From Antrihabitans stalactiti (GTDB lineage: Bacteria; Actinomycetota; Actinomycetes; Mycobacteriales; Mycobacteriaceae): a stretch of DNA of 64,000 nt. A model generated the notes under the pieces. The model searched no databases and was not told the DNA's origin. It saw only the letters and a list, made by a program, of their open reading frames with translations. Numbering within the stretch: the first letter of the stretch is position 1; every line of letters starts with the position of its first letter. The DNA lies in NCBI RefSeq assembly GCF_012932915.1, contig NZ_VCQU01000009.1:268714-332713 (forward strand), in the 5' to 3' direction. The translations under genes and the position numbers were made by a program. Positions 62,501-64,000 of the stretch are shown here, in pieces.

Positions 62501-62546
62501 CTTGTGAGTCTTTTTGGAGTCCAGGGACTCCAAAAAGACTCACGAG
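62501..62546. repeat. 46-nt palindrome in a divergent promoter region
   Basis: Arms of 22 nt (62501-62522 and 62525-62546) with one G-T-type mismatch and loop AG. It carries the same GTGAGTCTTTTTGGAGTCC core as the element at 47078-47137, but lies between divergent genes (hydrolase at 62362 and the small membrane protein at 62586), where a terminator would be out of place. Confidence 0.88.
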
Positions 62547-62585
62547 GGTGGGGCGTGGCGCGCCTATCCTGGAAGGGAGGCAACC

Positions 62586-63032
62586 ATGAACCACGAGCGC
62601 ATCGTCCGGACTGTCCTCGGCATCGCGGCCGGGTATGTGATTCTGCTCGCGGTGTGGTCGAGCTGGTTGGTCGCCCACACTCCCCCGGATACCGTTCCGT
62701 TTCAGGTCGTCGGGCTCGTCGGTTTGTTCTTCTTCCTCATCGGGGTCGGCATGATGTTGGCGAACATTCCTTCACGCGAGAACCGTCGAATCCGCAAGAG
62801 TGGTCTCGAAGGATGGGCACGAATCGAGGGCGCACATCTGGTCGCGCGTACGGACCACGCATCCGAACTCACCGAACTCGACCTGGTCCTGACGGTGCCA
62901 GGGTCCGAGTCCTACAGCGGCCGGCTGGTGTTCGATGTCGCGCCGATCGACAAACCGCGGTTCGCGGTGGGCGAGACGATCTCGATTCGAGTCGATCCCC
63001 ACAACAGGGACCGAATTGTGCTGTGCCCCTGA
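62586..63032 (+). CDS. Membrane protein with DUF3592-like domain, 148 residues
   Basis: From ATG 62586 with GGGAGG 5 nt upstream; an in-frame extension to 62514 runs through the palindrome and is rejected. Two hydrophobic helices (about 9-29 and 40-60), then a beta domain (ARIEGAHLVARTD ... LDLVLTVPGSESYSGRLVFDVAPIDKPRFAVGETISIRVDPHNRDRIVL). The same strand-loop pattern with a RVDP/RYLP ending occurs in the convergent neighbour, so the two are distant paralogues. Function unknown. Confidence 0.75.
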   Translation: MNHERIVRTVLGIAAGYVILLAVWSSWLVAHTPPDTVPFQVVGLVGLFFFLIGVGMMLANIPSRENRRIRKSGLEGWARIEGAHLVARTDHASELTELDLVLTVPGSESYSGRLVFDVAPIDKPRFAVGETISIRVDPHNRDRIVLCP

Positions 63033-63043
63033 ATAACGCGAGC

Positions 63044-63073
63044 GGCCCCGCACCTTGGCGAAGGTACGGGGCC
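63044..63073. terminator. Hairpin between convergent genes
   Basis: GGCCCCGCACCTT and AAGGTACGGGGCC pair around loop GGCG with one internal mismatch (63044-63073), between the stops at 63032 and 63090. It is a likely bidirectional terminator, without a U tract. Confidence 0.7.
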
Positions 63074-63089
63074 GATCGAGGTTCGTGAG

Positions 63090-63869
63090 CTAGGCGTTGG
63101 CAGAAAGGGCGAGAACGACCTCGCTTTCGTTGCCCGGCAGATAGCGGACCTGCACCACCCTGCCGACCTGGACCTGCGACACGCTGCTCGGCGGAAGGAA
63201 CTTCTCCACTCGCGTCGCGAAGGTCGAGCCATCCGGCCGCGTGACGATCAAACCGAGGTCGAGTCGCGAATTGCCGTTGCGAATTTCGCCGGGAACCGAC
63301 AGCGACTGCACGACAGCCTGGGCTGCGACGCCCTTTGCTGCAATGTCCAGCTTCTCTTGCGTCGTAACGCCTTTCCGGATCATCGACTGGTCGAACGCCG
63401 CCTGAATCTGCGCCGTGTCGCCCGAACGATCGACCTCCACCTTGTCGGTGCGGTCCGCCAAGTAGCGGACCGGGAGTACCACGCCCGGGCGGAGCAGCGC
63501 CAACTCCGTCAGGGGCACGATCATTTTCGCGGATGACGGGAACACTTTCCCATCGGCGCCTTCTACGCTGAAGTCGATCCGCACCTGCGGCTGGTCGTTG
63601 AGCGTCGTTCCGGTCGGACGAACGCCCGTCACGGTTCCGATGCCGACCAACCCATTGCGAAATGCTGCGCTGTTCTTGCCAGTGAATGCGGCCATGATGC
63701 CGTCGCCGCTGAAGGCGAACACCATGATGGCGACCGTGATTGCGACGATCGGCCACACCATAGCTGCACTCGCCCAACCGAACACACCGCCGGTAGACCC
63801 GACCCACAGGTAGTAGCTGACCGACACAGCGACGAATGCGAGCGCGCCGATTCTGATGTTCGTCTTCAT
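63090..63869 (-). CDS. Membrane protein with duplicated DUF3592-like domain, 259 residues
   Basis: Two N-terminal helices (about 7-28 and 33-55), then two copies of a domain containing a G-x-V/T, PDG and RYL/RVL pattern (one about 74-150, one about 180-255, ending VVQVRYLPGNESEVVLALSANA). The second half aligns in style with the convergent gene at 62586-63032. It could be an envelope or signalling component; no function can be named. The 131 bases beyond its start (63870-64000) show no supportable feature. Confidence 0.7.
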   Translation of the reverse strand: MKTNIRIGALAFVAVSVSYYLWVGSTGGVFGWASAAMVWPIVAITVAIMVFAFSGDGIMAAFTGKNSAAFRNGLVGIGTVTGVRPTGTTLNDQPQVRIDFSVEGADGKVFPSSAKMIVPLTELALLRPGVVLPVRYLADRTDKVEVDRSGDTAQIQAAFDQSMIRKGVTTQEKLDIAAKGVAAQAVVQSLSVPGEIRNGNSRLDLGLIVTRPDGSTFATRVEKFLPPSSVSQVQVGRVVQVRYLPGNESEVVLALSANA

Positions 63870-64000
63870 GATTTCGTCCCTAAGGTTGTTGGTGTCTGGG
63901 GTTGGTGCCCTGGATGCCCAGGGCGGTGGGGTGTAGCTGATGATCGGATGCCGCTTTTGTGGCTCGAAAGGAGTGGCTGCCCCGCCGTGCTGGACGCTCC

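Noticed and set aside
63870..64000. Possible start of a plus-strand gene at the right edge
   Set aside because: Too short, no recognisable motif and no clear start.

Overview
The window is 64 kb of high-GC actinobacterial chromosome. F420-dependent glucose-6-phosphate dehydrogenase, a DUF3151 protein, an EmbR-type regulator, an LppX/LprG-like lipoprotein, RskA/SigK-like regulators and ATGA/GTGA start-stop overlaps all point to the mycolic-acid bacteria, most likely a Rhodococcus/Nocardia-like member of the Nocardiaceae. Several genes lie in an order recalled from M. tuberculosis Rv0357c-Rv0408: fgd-pta, rhodanese-metZ, purA, Rv0358-Rv0359, DUF3151-Rv0361, fba-dedA-GH76 and the SpoU methyltransferase. 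This backbone is interleaved with accessory blocks. No rRNA, tRNA, IS element, prophage or CRISPR array was seen.

Region by region. 1-7.6 kb: 5' part of pta, a Ddn-like deazaflavin oxidoreductase, a membrane diguanylate cyclase, fgd, a HAD phosphatase, a transglutaminase-like protein, and an ECF41 (SigJ-type) sigma factor coupled to an NADH-dehydrogenase-like flavoprotein behind a near-consensus ECF41 promoter. 7.6-12.4 kb: metZ and a rhodanese behind a SAM-IV-like riboswitch, then fprA with an IdeR-like box and an amidohydrolase. 12.4-20.3 kb: DUF456, acyl-CoA racemase, a class I terpene synthase, a GGDEF-EAL protein, a MocR regulator with a divergent mini-protein, an MGMT and an SDR. 20.3-27.7 kb: a large LuxR-family ATPase, purA, two adjacent frame-disrupted genes, and the Rv0358/M50 protease pair.

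27.7-44.5 kb is mostly accessory: TetR with a latex-clearing-protein-like DUF2236 oxygenase, a three-gene GMC oxidoreductase operon, a second large LuxR ATPase, a Ser/Thr kinase facing an FHA-PP2C-FHA operon, HxlR/thiolase, TerD and a flavin/F420-type split-barrel protein. 44.5-53.6 kb returns to housekeeping genes (FUSC, DUF3151, Rv0361-like, EmbR-like, fba, two DedA, GH76, SpoU methyltransferase, SDR). 53.6-64 kb holds a lipoprotein/ABC exporter operon, sigK-rskA, a single-frame fusion of an Old-Yellow-Enzyme-like reductase with a Ddn-like F420 domain, a hydrolase/PF10118/ferredoxin-reductase operon, and two related membrane proteins that converge.

Themes that tie the genes together: F420/flavin redox (fgd supplies F420H2 for the Ddn-type proteins); sulfur and methionine control by riboswitch; phospho-signalling (one kinase, one phosphatase, three FHA proteins); c-di-GMP turnover; and a scattered family of 44-60 nt perfect or near-perfect palindromes in intergenic gaps. 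All family assignments come from reading motifs in the translations. No database search was run.
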